DNA from: Kutzneria buriramensis
GTDB lineage: Bacteria; Actinomycetota; Actinomycetes; Mycobacteriales; Pseudonocardiaceae
DNA: 64,000 nt
Direction: 5' to 3'
NCBI RefSeq assembly: GCF_003387475.1
Contig: NZ_QUNO01000003.1
Coordinates: forward strand, 186,001 to 250,000
In this document: in pieces, positions 43,056 through 52,342 of the stretch
Layout: every line of letters begins with the position of its first letter
How positions within the stretch are numbered: position 1 is the stretch's first letter
Position numbers and translations under genes: made by a program
Notes under the pieces: generated by a model
Databases searched by the model: none
The model's input: the letters and a program-made list of their open reading frames with translations, nothing else
Told to the model about the DNA's origin: nothing

Positions 43056-43889
43056 TCACTGTCCCCGGAACTCCGGCGGGCGGCGCTCGAAGAAGGCCTG
43101 CGCCGCCTCGCCGAGGTCCTTGCTCGGCAGGAACGCGGAGTTCCAGGCGCCGACGTAGCGCAGGCCGGCCGCGACCTGCGGGGCGCGGGCGGTGTCGAGG
43201 ACGTCCTTGACGCCCTGGACGACCAGCGGCGGGTTGGCCGCGATCTCCTCGGCGAGCCGGCGGGCGGCGTCGAGCACCTCGTCCTGGCTGTCGTAGACGT
43301 CGTTGACCAGGCCGATCCGCTCGGCACGGCGGGCGTCGATGTCGCGACCGCTGAACGCCAGCTCGCGCAGGTGGCCCTCGCCGATGATGCCGACCAGCCG
43401 CTGGAGGCTGCCCAGGTCGGCGACGATGGCGACCTTCACCTCGCGCACGCTGAACTTGGCGTCCGCGCTGGCCACCCGGATGTCCGCGGCGGCGATGACG
43501 TCCACGCCGCCGCCGATGCACCAGCCGGAGACGGCCGCGATCACCGGCTTGCGGCAGGCCGCCACCGAGGTCACCGCGTCCTGGAGCCGGCGCAGGTCGT
43601 GCAGGAAGCGGGTGCGGGGCTCGGCCAGCGCCGGGTCGGCGCCGAGCAGCTCGGCCCAGCTGGGCATCATCGCCGGCAGGTCCAGCCCGTACGAGAAGTT
43701 GGCGCCGCTGCCGGTCAGCACGATCGCGCGGACCTGCGGGTCGGCGTCCAGGGCGCCGAAGACGACCGGCAGCTCGCGCCAGAAGTCCGGGCCCATCGCG
43801 TTGCCCTTGCCCGGGCCGAGGAGCGTCACCTCGGCGACGTGCCCGGTCACCTTGACGCCCAGCGACACCAACTGATCCAGATCGGCCAT
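43056..43889 (-). CDS. Crotonase/enoyl-CoA hydratase family protein
   Basis: This 277-aa enzyme belongs to the crotonase superfamily. The oxyanion-hole segments are FSYGLDLPAM and SGWCIGGGVDVIAAADIR, and a catalytic-type Glu lies in FSVREVKVAIVADLGSLQRL. The segment ADLGSLQRL suggests a dienoyl-CoA isomerase-like member (Asp in place of the second Glu), so isomerase rather than hydratase activity is possible. ATG 43889 has GGGAG upstream. It lies next to a TetR and an acyl-CoA synthetase gene, so a role in fatty-acid breakdown is likely. Confidence 0.9.
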   Translation of the reverse strand: MADLDQLVSLGVKVTGHVAEVTLLGPGKGNAMGPDFWRELPVVFGALDADPQVRAIVLTGSGANFSYGLDLPAMMPSWAELLGADPALAEPRTRFLHDLRRLQDAVTSVAACRKPVIAAVSGWCIGGGVDVIAAADIRVASADAKFSVREVKVAIVADLGSLQRLVGIIGEGHLRELAFSGRDIDARRAERIGLVNDVYDSQDEVLDAARRLAEEIAANPPLVVQGVKDVLDTARAPQVAAGLRYVGAWNSAFLPSKDLGEAAQAFFERRPPEFRGQ

Positions 43890-43930
43890 CTCAGCTCCCA
43901 CCGCCAGTCAACTTACTGGACGGTAACATG

Positions 43931-44494
43931 TCACGGGAGCAGCGGCGCCAGATAGGACTGGGCGAACTCCCGGACGGCATCGTCGTCGTGCACGGCGATC
44001 GCGCCGTCCGGCGTGAGCGTGAACGAGATCGCCAGCCGCACCAACATCTCCGCCAGCACCCGCGGGTCCCGCCCACCGGGCCGCGGCCGCACCACCGCGC
44101 GGTACTGGTCGACCAGGAACTCGCTGGCCGCGGCGATCACGCCGGCCCCGCGCAGCGTCAGATACGGCAGCAGCTCCTCAGGGTCGCTGACCAGCAGCCG
44201 GGCCAGCAGCGCGTCCGTGCGCACCTTGCGCAGGCCGACGACGAAGCCCTCCACCAGGCGCTCGTTGGCGGTCGGCAGCGGGCCGATCGCGGCGACGATC
44301 TCGCCGAAGAACCGGGAGCTTTCCCGCACCAGCGCCGCCTGGACCAGCGCGTTCTTGCTCTCGAACCGCCGGTAGACGGTCGCCCGCGACAGCCCGGCGC
44401 GCCTGGCGACGTTGTCGACGCTGGTGCGGCGCAGGCCGTAGGCGCGCAGCTCCTCGACGGCGGCGTCGAGGATCAGGTCGTCGTCAACGGGCAC
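43931..44494 (-). CDS. TetR-family transcriptional regulator
   Basis: This 187-aa repressor has the N-terminal helix-turn-helix RTSVDNVARRAGLSRATVYRRFESKNAL and a helical ligand domain. Its start overlaps the end of the MpaB-like gene by 11 bases, so both come from one mRNA. The divergent acyl-CoA synthetase promoter contains a 16-bp dyad (45363-45378), a good candidate operator. Ligand is probably an acyl-CoA. Confidence 0.9.
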   Translation of the reverse strand: MPVDDDLILDAAVEELRAYGLRRTSVDNVARRAGLSRATVYRRFESKNALVQAALVRESSRFFGEIVAAIGPLPTANERLVEGFVVGLRKVRTDALLARLLVSDPEELLPYLTLRGAGVIAAASEFLVDQYRAVVRPRPGGRDPRVLAEMLVRLAISFTLTPDGAIAVHDDDAVREFAQSYLAPLLP

Positions 44495-45302
44495 CGGCCA
44501 CCCTTTTCATCGCGGATCGGGACCTCGGCGAGTACCGCAGCCGGTACGGCACCAGCGGCCACGCCCCGTGCACGATCTTGGCGAAGATCCGCAGCCGGCG
44601 CTCGTCCACCGCCGTCCAGGTGACGCCGATTCGCTGCCGGATGGCGGGATGCAGGGTGCCGCGGTTCACCCACCACAGGAACTTCCCGAAGGGCCTTTTC
44701 AGCAGCCGGTAGATCGGCTGCGGCACGAGAGGGAATCGTTCCGGCGGTTCCTCCACAAAAGCGAGCAGCCCTTGGGCCACCGGCGTCAGCTCCAGGTTCT
44801 CCCGGCACATCCGGTCCAGGTAGCGCTCGTAGCCGGCCCAGTCCGGCGGGGCGAACCGGTCGCTGACGCCGTAGAGTCGGAACGCGTCCAGTGATTCGGC
44901 GTAGAACCGTTCCCGCTCGGTCGGCGAGAGTTCGTGGTCGAACAGCTCGATGGCGCGGATCATCGTGTCGAAAATGGTCAGATGGGCCCAGAAATACGTT
45001 TCCGGGTCGAGGGCGTGATAGCGCCGGCCCTGCTCGTCCACGCCTGTGATGTCGACGTGATAGGCGGTGATCTTCCGCGCCGTGGCGGCCGCGTCCGGCC
45101 AGTCGAACGTGACGCCCTGGATCTGCGGCACCGAACGGATGATCCGCTCCCACGGCTCGCCGAAGAAGTCCGAATGATCGCGCACGCCGGCACCCAGCCC
45201 CGGATGCATCAGCTGCATCAGGCCGACCCGCACGAGCAGCAGCAGGACGCGGTTGTCACCGGCGTGCCGCCAGTGCAGCGAGCCCGGTCCGGCCAGGTCC
45301 AT
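44484..45302 (-). CDS. MpaB-family oxygenase (DUF2236)
   Basis: This 272-aa protein matches the MpaB/latex-clearing-protein superfamily (haem-containing oxygenases): WRHAGDNRVLLLLVRVGLMQLMHP, the YHALDPETYFWAHLTIFDTMI segment with a conserved His, and WAGYERYLDRMC. The enzyme probably oxidises a hydrophobic substrate. ATG 45302 has GGAGGTGACG upstream. It is the first gene of the operon with the TetR and is divergent from the acyl-CoA synthetase. Confidence 0.85.
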   Translation of the reverse strand: MDLAGPGSLHWRHAGDNRVLLLLVRVGLMQLMHPGLGAGVRDHSDFFGEPWERIIRSVPQIQGVTFDWPDAAATARKITAYHVDITGVDEQGRRYHALDPETYFWAHLTIFDTMIRAIELFDHELSPTERERFYAESLDAFRLYGVSDRFAPPDWAGYERYLDRMCRENLELTPVAQGLLAFVEEPPERFPLVPQPIYRLLKRPFGKFLWWVNRGTLHPAIRQRIGVTWTAVDERRLRIFAKIVHGAWPLVPYRLRYSPRSRSAMKRVAGAR

Positions 45303-45362
45303 CGTCACCTCCCGAAACGGTGAGACGATTCCCTCTCTTTGTATCACGGATGGGTGCCGGGT

Positions 45363-45378
45363 TGATTGGCACCAATCA
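45363..45378. promoter_or_regulatory. 16-bp dyad operator overlapping the acyl-CoA synthetase promoter
   Basis: TGATTGG-CA-CCAATCA has 7-base arms. The right part overlaps a -35-like TTGGCA (45367-45372), with a weak -10 (TTAGCG) about 15 bases on. It is probably bound by the TetR encoded at 43931-44494. Confidence 0.55.
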
Positions 45379-45428
45379 GGGGAACTGTTAGCGTCAGCAC
45401 GATTTCGGGCGGCCGGGGAGGAGGACCG

Positions 45429-47174
45429 ATGAGCACGCTGTGCGCCGTGTTCCAGGCGACGGCGGCCCAGCACCCCGACCTGGTCGCGCTCCGCACCCCC
45501 GCCGACGGGGTCACCGTGACCTGGCGCGAGTACGCCGAACGGGTGCGGCGGATCGCGACCGGGCTGGCCGCGCTGGGCGTGCGCCGGGGCGACACCGTGG
45601 CCCTGATGATGGTCAACCGCCCCGAGTTCCACCTGATCGACACCGCCGTCTTCCACCTCGGCGCGACGCCGTTCTCGCTGTACAACACGTCCTCACCGGA
45701 GCAGCTCCAGTTCCAGGTCGGCAACGCCGGCAACCGCGTGGTGGTCTGCGAGGAGCAGTTCCTGCCGACCGTGCTGGCCGGCCGCGACGGCACCGCCGTG
45801 GAGCACGTCGTCTGCCTCGACGACGCGCCCGAGGGCACCATCGGCCTGGCCGAGCTGGAGGCCATGGCCGACCCGGACTTCGACTTCGAGGCGACCTGGC
45901 GGGCCGTCGAACCGGACGACGTGCTCACGCTGATCTACACCTCCGGGACGACCGGGCCGCCCAAAGGGGTGGAACTCAGCCACCGCAACATGCTCGCCGC
46001 GGTCACCGCGGCCGCGACCGTGCTGCCGGCCGACCACAACGACCGGATCATCTCGTTCCTGCCGCACGCGCACGTCGCCGACCGATGGGGCACTCATTAC
46101 ACGCAGATCGTGACCGGACTTCAGGTCACGTGCGTGGCCAACCGGCGCGCGGTGCTCGCCGCCGTGGTGGAGACCCGGCCGACGATCTTCGGCGCCGTGC
46201 CGCAGGTCTGGTACAACATCCGCGCCGGCGTCGAGGCCATGATCGCCGGCGAGATCGACCCGGCCCGCAAGAACGCGCTCACCCAGGCGATCCGGCTCGG
46301 CCTCGACTACGTGCGCAGCGCGGCGCCCGACGAGCAGCTGCGCGCCCGCCACAAGTCGGCCGACGAGCGGATGCTGGCCCCGCTGCGGGCGATGATCGGC
46401 TTCGACCAGATCCGGTACGCGCTGTGCGGGGCCGCCCCGATCACCGCCGACGCCGTCGAGTTCATCAACGCGCTGGGCATTCCGCTGTCCGAGGGCTGGG
46501 GCATGTCCGAGGTGTGCGGGCTGGCGACGCTGAATCCCCCGCACGCCAACCGTTACGGCACCTGCGGCCCCGCCATCCCCGGCGTCGAGCTGCTGCTGGC
46601 GCCCGACGGCGAGCTGCTCGTGCGCGGGGAGCTCGTGATGAAGGGCTACCGGCACGACACCGCCCACGCCGCGGCCGCCGTCGACGCCGAGGGCTGGCTG
46701 CACACCGGCGACGTCGCGACCATGGATCCCGACGGGTACGTGCGGATCATCGACCGCAAGAAGGAACTGATCATCAACGCCAGCGGCAAGAACATGTCGC
46801 CGAGCACCATCGAGAACACCATCAGGGCCGGGTGTCCGCTCATCGGCCAGCTCGTGGTGATCGGCGACAACCGGCCGTACAACGTGGCCCTGGTGCTGCT
46901 GGAACCCGCTGTGGCGCAAGGCTTCGCCACCGCCAACGGCCTCGCCGGGGCCGAGCTGTCCGAACTGGCCGGATCCGAGGCCGTGCGGGCCGCCGTCGCC
47001 GAGGGCATCGACGCCGGCAACCAGCGGCTGTCCCGGGTGGAGCAGGTCAAGCGGTTCGCCATCCTGCCGACCTGGTGGGAGCCCGGCTGCCCCGAGCTCA
47101 CGCACACGTTGAAACTTCGCCGCGGCCCCATCGCCGAGCGCTACGCCGCGGAGATCGAGGAGCTGTACGCCTGA
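45429..47174 (+). CDS. Long-chain acyl-CoA synthetase (AMP-binding)
   Basis: This 581-aa enzyme activates fatty acids with ATP and CoA. It shows the AMP-binding P-loop YTSGTTGPPKGVE, the GWGMSEVCG block, the hinge GWLHTGDVATMD, and the catalytic loop INASGKNMSPSTIE. ATG 45429 follows GGAGGACC. Together with the neighbouring enoyl-CoA hydratase, TetR and MpaB-like genes it suggests lipid or terpenoid-chain degradation. The gene is convergent with the alpha-mannosidase. Confidence 0.94.
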   Translation: MSTLCAVFQATAAQHPDLVALRTPADGVTVTWREYAERVRRIATGLAALGVRRGDTVALMMVNRPEFHLIDTAVFHLGATPFSLYNTSSPEQLQFQVGNAGNRVVVCEEQFLPTVLAGRDGTAVEHVVCLDDAPEGTIGLAELEAMADPDFDFEATWRAVEPDDVLTLIYTSGTTGPPKGVELSHRNMLAAVTAAATVLPADHNDRIISFLPHAHVADRWGTHYTQIVTGLQVTCVANRRAVLAAVVETRPTIFGAVPQVWYNIRAGVEAMIAGEIDPARKNALTQAIRLGLDYVRSAAPDEQLRARHKSADERMLAPLRAMIGFDQIRYALCGAAPITADAVEFINALGIPLSEGWGMSEVCGLATLNPPHANRYGTCGPAIPGVELLLAPDGELLVRGELVMKGYRHDTAHAAAAVDAEGWLHTGDVATMDPDGYVRIIDRKKELIINASGKNMSPSTIENTIRAGCPLIGQLVVIGDNRPYNVALVLLEPAVAQGFATANGLAGAELSELAGSEAVRAAVAEGIDAGNQRLSRVEQVKRFAILPTWWEPGCPELTHTLKLRRGPIAERYAAEIEELYA

Positions 47175-47195
47175 GCGCACAGCTCCTCGCGCACG

Positions 47196-50100
47196 TCAGC
47201 GGCTGAAGCGCAGCGTCAGCACCTGGAACGGCCGCAGCTCCACCGTCACCGCGTTGTCCGCCAGCTCCCGGTCGGCCAGCGTCCGCTCCAGCAGGTCGGT
47301 CTCCCGAACCCCGGACGCCGCGAACGACGGCGTGACCACCGCCTTCGCCCGACCGCCGAGCGCCTCGTAGAGGCGGACGACGATGTCGCCGGAGCGGTCG
47401 TCGGCGGCCTTGACCGCCTCGACCACCACGCCCGGGTGGTCGACGGTGACGACGGGGGCGACCGAGCCGGCCCCGGAAACCTGACGCTCCGGCAGGTTGA
47501 TCCGGTAGCCCTCACGAACGGCGTCGGCGATGGCCGCACCCGGCACCAGGGAGTAGTTCAGCTTGTGCAAACCCTGGTCCGTCAGCGGATCCGGGAATCG
47601 CGGCGCCCGCAGCAGCGACAGGCGGACGGTCGTGGTGGTGCCGCCCTCGGACCGAGCCCGGCGGGTGATGTCGTGCCCGTACGTCGAGTCGTTGACGACG
47701 GCGACGCCGTAGCCGGGCTCTGCGACGTGCACCCAGCGGTGGGCGCAGATCTCGAACTTCGCCGCGTCCCAGGAGGTGTTGACGTGGGTGGGGCGGTGGA
47801 GATGCCCGAACTGGATCTCCGACGTCGAGCGGTCGGCGTGGACATCAACGGGAAATGCGACCTTGAGGAACTTCTCGGTCTCCTGCCAGTCGACCTCGGT
47901 CTCCACGTCGAGCCGCCGCTCGCCGGCCCGCAGCCGCAGCACCTGGGTCAGCGTGGACCGGTTGAACGTGCGCCGGATCCGGATCGCGCCGACGTCCTTG
48001 CCCTCGTCGACGGCGACGACCTCGTCGGCCTCGACCAGGTCGCGGACATTGTTGCGGTAGAAGGGATCCACGTCCCACGCGTCCCACTGGTTCGGGACGT
48101 CCACGTGCAGCTGGAGCAGGTTGCCGACGGCGCCGGGGGCCAGCACCTCGCGGTCGGCGACCAGGTCGCGGACGGACGTGATGAGGCCCTGCTCGTCGAC
48201 GGTCACCCGGAGCAAACCGTTGTCCAGCACCAAACCGTCGACGGTCACCGGCTGCTCGGAGCCGGAATCCACCGCCCCGGCGCCGAGTCCGGGCACCCCG
48301 GAACGCGAGTGCGGGGCGGCGTTGAAGACGACGGTCTGCTCACCGGAGCCGGCCAGCGCCGACAATGCCCCGGAGATGATTCCCTCCAGCTCCGCGGCGA
48401 CCTCCGCGTACCTCGCCTCGGCCTCGCGGTGCACCCAGGCGATGGAACTGCCCGGCAGGATGTCGTGGAACTGGTGCAGCAGCACGGTTTTCCACAACCG
48501 GTCCAGCTGCTCGTACGGATACTCGAAGCCACCCTCGAGCAGCGCCGCGGTCGCCCACAGCTCGGCCTCGCGCAGCAGGTGTTCGCTGCGGCGGTTGCCC
48601 TGCTTGGTACGGGCCTGCGTGGTGTAGGTGGCGCGGTGCTTCTCCAGGTACAGCTCGCCCGACCACACCGGCGCATCGGTGTACTCGGCCTCCGCCGCGG
48701 CGAAGAAGGCGGACGGCGGCTCGATGGCCACCCGCGGCGAGCCCTCCAGATCCGCCGACCGCCGGGCCGTCTCGATCATCTCCCGGGTGGGCCCGCCACC
48801 GCCGTCGCCGTAGCCGAACGGCACCAGCGAGCGCGTCGCCTTGCCGTGCTCGGAGAACTGCCGGCTGGCCCGCGCCAGGTCGGCGCCGAGCAGGTCGGAG
48901 TTGTACGTGTCGACCGGCGGGAAGTGGGTGAACACCTGGCTGCCGTCGATGCCCTCCCAGTAGAAGCTGTGGTGCGGGAACCGGTTGATCTGGTTCCACG
49001 ACAGCTTCTGGGTGAGGAACCAGCGCGAGCCGGACAGCTTCACCAGCTGCGGCATGGCCGCGCTGTAGCCGAAGGAGTCCGGCAGCCACACCTCCTGCGT
49101 CTCGATGCCGAACTCGTCGAGGAAGAAACGCTTGCCGTGGACGAACTGCCGCGCCATCGCCTCGCCGCCGGGCATGTTGGTGTCGGACTCCACCCACATG
49201 CCGCCGACCGGCACGAACTGGCCGCCGGCGACCTTGGCCTTCACCCGCTCCCAGACGTCCGGGTGCTTCTCCTTCATCCACGCGTACTGCTGCGCCTGCG
49301 AGCAGGCGAACACGAACTCGGGGTAGTCCTCCATCAACGCCGTCACGTTGGAGAACGTGCGGGCGCACTTGCGGACGGTCTCCCGCAGCGGCCACAGCCA
49401 CGCCGAATCGATGTGGGCGTGGCCGGCGGCGGTGATCCGGTGCGCGCTGGCGTGCGCCGGCCGGGCCAGCACCTCGGCCAGCTCGGCGCGGGCCGCCGCG
49501 GCGGTGCCGGGGACGTCCTCGAAGTCCAGCTGATCCAGCGCCCGGTCCAGCTGCCGCTGGATCTCCCAGCGCCGCGGCTCACGGTCGCCGAGCTCGTTCT
49601 TCAGGCTGCCCAGCACCTCGATGTCCAGCAGCAGATCCCAGACGTCCCGGTTGAAGACGGCCAGCTCCGCCCGCACCACGTGGTAGATCGGCTCGGCGCC
49701 GGCGGTCTCCTTCAGGCCCAGCTGGGTCGGCTGGAACGGCAGGACGTCCAGGATCACCGGGTTGGCCGCGGCCTCCACGTAGAACAGCACGTCCTCGCCG
49801 CCGGCCACCGAGACGCCGACCGGGACGTGCGTGCTGCGCGGGGCCAGGCCCTTGATCGGCTTGCCCTCCGGCGTGTACGCGAGGCCCTCGCACTGGAAAC
49901 CCGGCCCGGGGTGGGTGAAGCCGAGGTCGACGACGGCCTCCACGTGCCGGCCGGCCCACTCCGCGGGCACGGTGCCGGACATCCGGAACCAGGTCGTCGC
50001 CCACGGCGCGCCCCACGCGTCGCCGACCTGCGCCGGCCCGTACTCGGCGGCCAGCGCCTCGGCGACCGGCACCGGCTCGCCGGGCGCGGCCCAGACCTCC

Positions 50101-50198
50101 AGCCGCAGCGGCACGGCCGCGCCGTAGACCTCCGGCCGGATGCGCTGGCGGACGGTCCTGGTCAGCCGCTCGTCGAGCAGGCTGCGATCATCGTGCAT
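47196..50198 (-). CDS. GH38 alpha-mannosidase
   Basis: This 1000-aa cytoplasmic glycosidase (no signal peptide) has the zinc-binding start AAGHAHIDSAWLWPLRET, the nucleophile segment WLPDSFGYSAAMPQL, and HQFHDILPGSSI. A middle helical domain and a long beta-sandwich C-terminal part (about residues 620-1000) follow. It should split imported mannosides. It is the last gene of the operon lipoprotein-permease-permease-mannosidase, 27 bases after the second permease. Confidence 0.95.
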   Translation of the reverse strand: MHDDRSLLDERLTRTVRQRIRPEVYGAAVPLRLEVWAAPGEPVPVAEALAAEYGPAQVGDAWGAPWATTWFRMSGTVPAEWAGRHVEAVVDLGFTHPGPGFQCEGLAYTPEGKPIKGLAPRSTHVPVGVSVAGGEDVLFYVEAAANPVILDVLPFQPTQLGLKETAGAEPIYHVVRAELAVFNRDVWDLLLDIEVLGSLKNELGDREPRRWEIQRQLDRALDQLDFEDVPGTAAAARAELAEVLARPAHASAHRITAAGHAHIDSAWLWPLRETVRKCARTFSNVTALMEDYPEFVFACSQAQQYAWMKEKHPDVWERVKAKVAGGQFVPVGGMWVESDTNMPGGEAMARQFVHGKRFFLDEFGIETQEVWLPDSFGYSAAMPQLVKLSGSRWFLTQKLSWNQINRFPHHSFYWEGIDGSQVFTHFPPVDTYNSDLLGADLARASRQFSEHGKATRSLVPFGYGDGGGGPTREMIETARRSADLEGSPRVAIEPPSAFFAAAEAEYTDAPVWSGELYLEKHRATYTTQARTKQGNRRSEHLLREAELWATAALLEGGFEYPYEQLDRLWKTVLLHQFHDILPGSSIAWVHREAEARYAEVAAELEGIISGALSALAGSGEQTVVFNAAPHSRSGVPGLGAGAVDSGSEQPVTVDGLVLDNGLLRVTVDEQGLITSVRDLVADREVLAPGAVGNLLQLHVDVPNQWDAWDVDPFYRNNVRDLVEADEVVAVDEGKDVGAIRIRRTFNRSTLTQVLRLRAGERRLDVETEVDWQETEKFLKVAFPVDVHADRSTSEIQFGHLHRPTHVNTSWDAAKFEICAHRWVHVAEPGYGVAVVNDSTYGHDITRRARSEGGTTTTVRLSLLRAPRFPDPLTDQGLHKLNYSLVPGAAIADAVREGYRINLPERQVSGAGSVAPVVTVDHPGVVVEAVKAADDRSGDIVVRLYEALGGRAKAVVTPSFAASGVRETDLLERTLADRELADNAVTVELRPFQVLTLRFSR

Positions 50199-50225
50199 CG
50201 GTCGCTCCGTGTCCCCGTGTGGTAC

Positions 50226-51041
50226 TCAACCCTTTACGGCGCCTTCCCCGACCCCGCGGAAGAAGTGCTTCTGCGCGGCCACGAACAGCAGCACCAGCGG
50301 CGCCACCGCAATCATCGTGCCAGCCGCGACGAGCCTCTGGTCGTTGACGAAGGTGCCCTGGAGGTAACTCAGGCCGATGGTCAGCGTGTACTTGGCCGGA
50401 TCGCTCAGCACGATCAGCGGCCACAGGAAGTCGTCCCAGCTGAACATGAACGAGAACACCGCCACCACGACCACGGTCCCCCGCGCCGAGGGCAGCGCGA
50501 TCCGGGTGAACCGCTGCCAAGCGTTTGCGCCGTCGATGACGGCGGCCTCCTCGACGGCCGAGGGCAGCGCCAGGAAGGCGTTGCGCATCAGCATCACGTT
50601 CAGCGCGCCGATCGCGCCCGGCAGCACCACCGCGGCCAGAGTGTTGCTCAGGTGCAGCGACCGCATCACCAGGAACAGCGCCACCATGATCGCCTCGAAC
50701 GGGACGAGCAGGCTGGCCAGGAACACCGTCGTCGCCGCCGTCCGGCCGCGGAAACGCAGGCGGGCCAGGGCGTAGCCGGCCATGCTGGCGCCGAGGCAGT
50801 TGCCCAGCACGTTGGCCGACGCCACGATCAGCGAGTTCAGCGCGAACGACCAGATCGGCACCGCGTCGGCCACGCGGGCGTAGTTGCCGGGCGTCGGGTG
50901 CAGCGGGAAGAGCTGAGGCGGCGTCGAGTAGATGTCCTCGGTGACGCCCTTGAGCGAGGTCGACAGCTGCCACAGGAACGGGCCGACCGTGATCACCAGG
51001 ACCAGGAGCAGCAGCGCGTACCGACCGACGATCCGACTCAC
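50226..51041 (-). CDS. Carbohydrate ABC transporter permease (MalG-like)
   Basis: This 271-aa inner-membrane protein has six hydrophobic segments and the ATPase-coupling EAA loop EEAAVIDGANAW in the fourth cytoplasmic loop. The N-terminus (LLLVLVITVGPFLWQLSTSLKG) is typical of the MalG branch. It forms the channel with the permease 51115-52098. The ATPase is not in the window, as is common when a shared MsiK-type ATPase serves many sugar importers. Confidence 0.93.
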   Translation of the reverse strand: MSRIVGRYALLLLVLVITVGPFLWQLSTSLKGVTEDIYSTPPQLFPLHPTPGNYARVADAVPIWSFALNSLIVASANVLGNCLGASMAGYALARLRFRGRTAATTVFLASLLVPFEAIMVALFLVMRSLHLSNTLAAVVLPGAIGALNVMLMRNAFLALPSAVEEAAVIDGANAWQRFTRIALPSARGTVVVVAVFSFMFSWDDFLWPLIVLSDPAKYTLTIGLSYLQGTFVNDQRLVAAGTMIAVAPLVLLFVAAQKHFFRGVGEGAVKG

Positions 51042-51114
51042 AGGCCCTCCTCGCTGGCGCTCGTCGCACCTGCGAGCAAGGGCGCAGTGCCCGATGGTTC
51101 GCTCGCAAGCTCGC

Positions 51115-52098
51115 TCACAGGTCCTCCCGGCGGTTGAGGCGGTTCGTCGCCAGCAGCAGCCCGAGCGTGAGGACGAACAGCACCAGGCTCAGCGCCGACG
51201 AGTAGCCGAGCTCGCCCGAAAGACCGGTGCCGACCTGCTGGATCAACATCACCAGCGTCGTGTCCGCGCCGCCGGGACCGCCGGCCTGGCCGGCCAGCAG
51301 GTACACCTCGGAGAACACACGGAAGGCCGCCACCGTGGCCAGCACCGCCACCAGCACCATCGTCGGCCGCAGCGCCGGCAACGTCACCGACAGCAGCCGC
51401 CGCCACCAGCCGGCTCCGTCCACCTGAGCTGCCTCGTGCAGATCCTTCGGCACCGTTCCCAGCGCCGCCAGATAGATCACCATGTAGTAGCCGAGGCCCT
51501 TCCACACCGTCACGAGCATGGCGCTGACCAGCAGCAGCCAGCGGTCGGTGAGGAACGGGATCGGCGTCTTGAGCACCCCTAGCGCCGCTAGCACGTCGTT
51601 GACCAGGCCGCGGGTGTCCAGCAGCCAGGTCCAGATCAGGCCGACCACCACGATCGAGGCGATCACCGGCGTGAAGAAGGCCGTGCGGAAGAAGGTGATG
51701 CCCGGCAGCTTGCGCTCCACGAGCATCGCCAGCAACAGCGGCAGGATCACCAGCGGCGGCACCACGCCCACGACGTACAGCGCGCTGTTGCCGACCGCCG
51801 TCCAGAACGCCGGGTCGTCGACCATGCGGACGAAGTTGTCCGCGCCGGTGAAGTGGCTGCCGCCAAGGACCTTGGCGTCGGTGAACGCCAACACGACCGT
51901 GTTCAGGAACGGGAACAGGCTGAAGCCGATCACCACGACCAGGCCGGGGAGCAGGAACAGCCAGGGAGTGAACCACCGCTGCTGAGCAATCCTCGCCGGT
52001 CGCGGTCGGACGCCACTCGGCTCACAACCGGCAGCGGTTCCCGGCGCCGGACGGTCTCCCACTCGCCCAGCGCCAGTTTCGGCAGCGACCCCCGCCAC
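51115..52098 (-). CDS. Carbohydrate ABC transporter permease (MalF-like), start uncertain
   Basis: This protein has six membrane segments starting about residue 44 (FTPWLFLLPGLVVVIGF) and the EAA loop HEAAQVDGAGWW. The GTG start at 52098 lies inside a decayed ~50-bp tandem repeat, and the first ~35 residues (MAGVAAETGAGRVGDRPAPG) are translated repeat sequence. A GTG at 52062 is an alternative. No good ribosome site precedes either. The repeat may have displaced the original start. Confidence 0.88.
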   Translation of the reverse strand: MAGVAAETGAGRVGDRPAPGTAAGCEPSGVRPRPARIAQQRWFTPWLFLLPGLVVVIGFSLFPFLNTVVLAFTDAKVLGGSHFTGADNFVRMVDDPAFWTAVGNSALYVVGVVPPLVILPLLLAMLVERKLPGITFFRTAFFTPVIASIVVVGLIWTWLLDTRGLVNDVLAALGVLKTPIPFLTDRWLLLVSAMLVTVWKGLGYYMVIYLAALGTVPKDLHEAAQVDGAGWWRRLLSVTLPALRPTMVLVAVLATVAAFRVFSEVYLLAGQAGGPGGADTTLVMLIQQVGTGLSGELGYSSALSLVLFVLTLGLLLATNRLNRREDL

Positions 52099-52342
52099 TA
52101 GCCGGCCACCATCTCGTCCGGCACCGGCTTCGGCCGCAGTCCCGCCACCAACCGGCCGTCTCGGCGAGCGCCGTCTTCGCCAGCTGCCGCCCCCACCACC
52201 AGCCAGCGACGCACTCGCCCAGCGCCCTCTTCGGCAGCGCCAGCTGCCACTGGCCGGCCACCGCCTGCTTCGCCAACGGTTCGCGCCGCCAGCCGGCCGC
52301 CCTCTCCTCCAGCGCAGCCTTCGCCGGCTACTGCCCCCACCG
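52061..52342. repeat. Decayed tandem repeat of about six ~50-bp units
   Basis: Six imperfect units each contain CTTCG(C/G)CAGC-like and CCGCCAC-A-CCGGCC-like blocks. The CTTCG or TTTCG marks fall near 52078, 52128, 52175, 52229, 52268 and 52319. The end of each unit resembles the 3' end of the binding-protein gene (CTAGCCGGCCAGC). The array fills the unusually long gap between the lipoprotein and the first permease of the operon and enters the permease N-terminus. Confidence 0.75.

Noticed and set aside
47436-51137. A 1233-codon open frame on the plus strand across the alpha-mannosidase and permease
   Set aside because: It is antisense to well-supported genes with family motifs; its composition is that of a shadow frame.
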